The notes below the pieces were generated by a model. That model was not told where the DNA came from, did not search any database, and saw only the letters and a list, made by a program, of their open reading frames with translations. DNA of 33,283 bases from the NCBI RefSeq assembly GCF_947496385.1, contig NZ_CANMCP010000016.1, positions 1 through 33,283 on the forward strand, read 5' to 3'. Position numbers and translations under genes: made by a program. Source of the DNA: an uncultured Croceicoccus sp. Its GTDB lineage: Bacteria > Pseudomonadota > Alphaproteobacteria > Sphingomonadales > Sphingomonadaceae. This document shows positions 32,597 to 33,283 of the stretch, piece after piece (the first letter of the stretch is position 1; every line of letters starts with the position of its first letter).

Positions 32597-32915
32597 CGCC
32601 GGCCTCCTTCGCACGCGCAGGAATGAAGCCGAGCTGGGCCAGGCGGCGGTGGTAGGCGGCATGGGTTCGCTTGCGCAGATTGTCGTCGGAATGGCTTGCC
32701 AGCAGCGCATCGAGCGCCGTGGTGAGGAACACCATCTGGCGAGCCGGATCGCTCCCGCCGGGACGGTCAGCGCTATCGTTGTCGCGGTTCCATGCCGTGA
32801 CGAGGTGGTCACGAATGACCACGCTCACGCTTGTATCGCGGGTGTTTGACTGCTCCAGAATCCAGTCCGCAATCAGCTGCGGGACGTAGGTCTGGAGGAC
32901 CCTGTAACGTTGCAT
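32586..32915 (-). CDS. Putative relaxosome accessory protein (TraM/MobC-like, RHH-like N-terminus)
   Basis: 109 residues. The N-terminus MQRYRVLQTYVPQLIADWILEQS resembles a ribbon-helix-helix start (a beta strand followed by an amphipathic helix), then VSVVIRDHLVTAWN. The rest is helical and polar (LTTALDALLASHSDDNLRKRTHAAYHRRLAQLG). It is the first gene of the traD-traI operon and adjoins a non-coding region, the usual place for a DNA-binding accessory protein next to oriT. Family assignment is from context and shape, not a firm sequence match. SD-like GAGCTTG lies upstream of the ATG. Confidence 0.65.
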   Translation of the reverse strand: MQRYRVLQTYVPQLIADWILEQSNTRDTSVSVVIRDHLVTAWNRDNDSADRPGGSDPARQMVFLTTALDALLASHSDDNLRKRTHAAYHRRLAQLGFIPARAKEAGDEE

Positions 32916-32990
32916 TTTTCCAAGCTCCTTGTGCTCAAGAAGCCTGGTTCGACCTGCGGAAGGCGAGGATCACACTAAATAGGAAAGGCC

Positions 32991-33008
32991 ATGTAGGAAA
33001 ACGAAAAG
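32991..33008. repeat. 18-base motif, copy 2 (also at 882-899)
   Basis: Identical to 882-899 (ATGTAGGAAAACGAAAAG). An additional TAGGAAA lies 14 bases before it. A GGTTCGAC also occurs a few tens of bases before the motif at both places (851-858 and 32945-32952), so the similarity of the two control regions extends beyond the 18 bases. Confidence 0.75.
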
Positions 33009-33064
33009 TTCCCTAGCTATTCCAGCGTGTTAGACGAAAGTGAATTGTCGCCAATTTGCGAATC

Positions 33065-33078
33065 CAAATCGCGATTTG
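33065..33078. repeat. Perfect 14-base palindrome
   Basis: CAAATCGCGATTTG is its own reverse complement. AATTTGCG, GATTTGCG and CAAATCG occur repeatedly within the surrounding 60 bases, so this looks like a cluster of related protein-binding sites in the putative oriT region. Confidence 0.6.
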
Positions 33079-33283
33079 CGGTCAAATCGGTCGATGCACA
33101 TGCCGAATTTGCACCGGAACCGATTGAGAACATTAGAAGAACAATGGCGGCCCCGCTGCGTACGGTGTGCACATCGTCCCCAATTGCTCGGGTGGTGACC
33201 AGTGACTGTCCGTCGTCAGAACATTTGGCACAAGTCGCGGCGTAAATTAGCGGAGTGCGGGCCTCGTCTCAGGGTTGATGTTA

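Larger units (their letters stand above)
32916..33283. promoter_or_regulatory. Non-coding region upstream of traD-traI, candidate oriT and promoter
   Basis: 368 bases to the window edge without a credible gene; a 72-codon frame at 33027-33245 has unusual composition and no ribosome site. It contains TAGGAAA at 32980-32986 and 32994-33000, the second copy of the 18-base motif (32991-33008), and an AT-richer stretch with a perfect 14-base palindrome. The location beside relaxosome genes fits oriT, but no nic site could be recognised with confidence. Confidence 0.45.

Noticed and set aside
30188-32626. 812-codon open frame on the plus strand
   Set aside because: Antisense to traD, which has clear Walker motifs; the opposite frame has no recognisable domain.
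33027-33245. 72-codon open frame near the window end
   Set aside because: No ribosome binding site, atypical composition, and it overlaps the palindrome-rich control region.
1-33283. CRISPR array, insertion sequence or integrase
   Set aside because: No regularly spaced repeats, transposase or tyrosine/serine recombinase motif was found in any reading frame.

Overview
The window is a GC-rich alphaproteobacterial stretch. Protein sequences and gene order look most like plasmids or integrative conjugative elements of Sphingomonadales (Erythrobacter/Novosphingobium-like); the taxon is inferred from general familiarity, not from a search. It holds most of an F-type (MPF_F) conjugation system interrupted by a defence/regulatory cargo island. 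No replication, partition, integrase, tRNA, rRNA or CRISPR feature is visible, so plasmid versus integrated element cannot be decided here.

Layout. (1) 124-823, minus strand: a GTG-started XRE-like regulator overlapping an AlpA-type regulator. (2) 824-1197: a non-coding control region with a TAGGAA-type motif and a structured leader before the pilin gene. (3) 1198-18868, plus strand: one long operon, mostly with 1-11 base overlaps, in the order traA-traL-traE-traK-traB-dsbC-traV-traC-(unknown membrane protein)-trbI-traF(S26 peptidase)-traW-traU-trbC-traN-traF-traH-traG. It encodes pilin, outer-membrane core (TraK/B/V), ATPase (TraC), pilus assembly and mating-pair stabilisation. No lytic transglycosylase gene was recognised. 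(4) 18870-20154: a small membrane protein plus Cys-rich regulator, divergent from an S24 (LexA/CI-like) repressor whose promoter carries two TAGGAA palindromes. (5) 20179-23536, minus: a three-gene operon DUF6088/AbiEi antitoxin - AbiEii nucleotidyltransferase toxin - VRR-NUC nuclease, with two inverted-repeat operators. (6) 23737-24974, minus: XRE regulator plus ImmA/IrrE metalloprotease. (7) 25108-27185, plus: divergent operon of a DUF2188 protein, a ubiquitin-like protein of the multiubiquitin family, a ThiF/E1-like adenylyltransferase and a DUF6527 protein, i.e. a compact bacterial ubiquitin-like conjugation system. (8) 27288-32915, minus: MOB_F relaxase/helicase TraI, coupling protein TraD and a small TraM/MobC-like accessory. 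(9) 32916-33283: non-coding, with the same 18-base motif as at 882 and a 14-base palindrome; the best place to look for oriT.

How it fits together. The tra operon and traD-traI form one transfer system. An element-wide regulator seems likely because TAGGAA motifs sit before the traA operon, the XRE/AlpA operon, the traD-traI operon and the S24 repressor gene. The island between traG and traI carries two independently controlled, defence-like modules. The most interesting is the ubiquitin-like operon facing an XRE/ImmA pair across a 133-base region with two overlapping-type promoters and a repeated operator-like site. Next is the AbiE locus extended by a translationally coupled propeller-TPR-nuclease protein.
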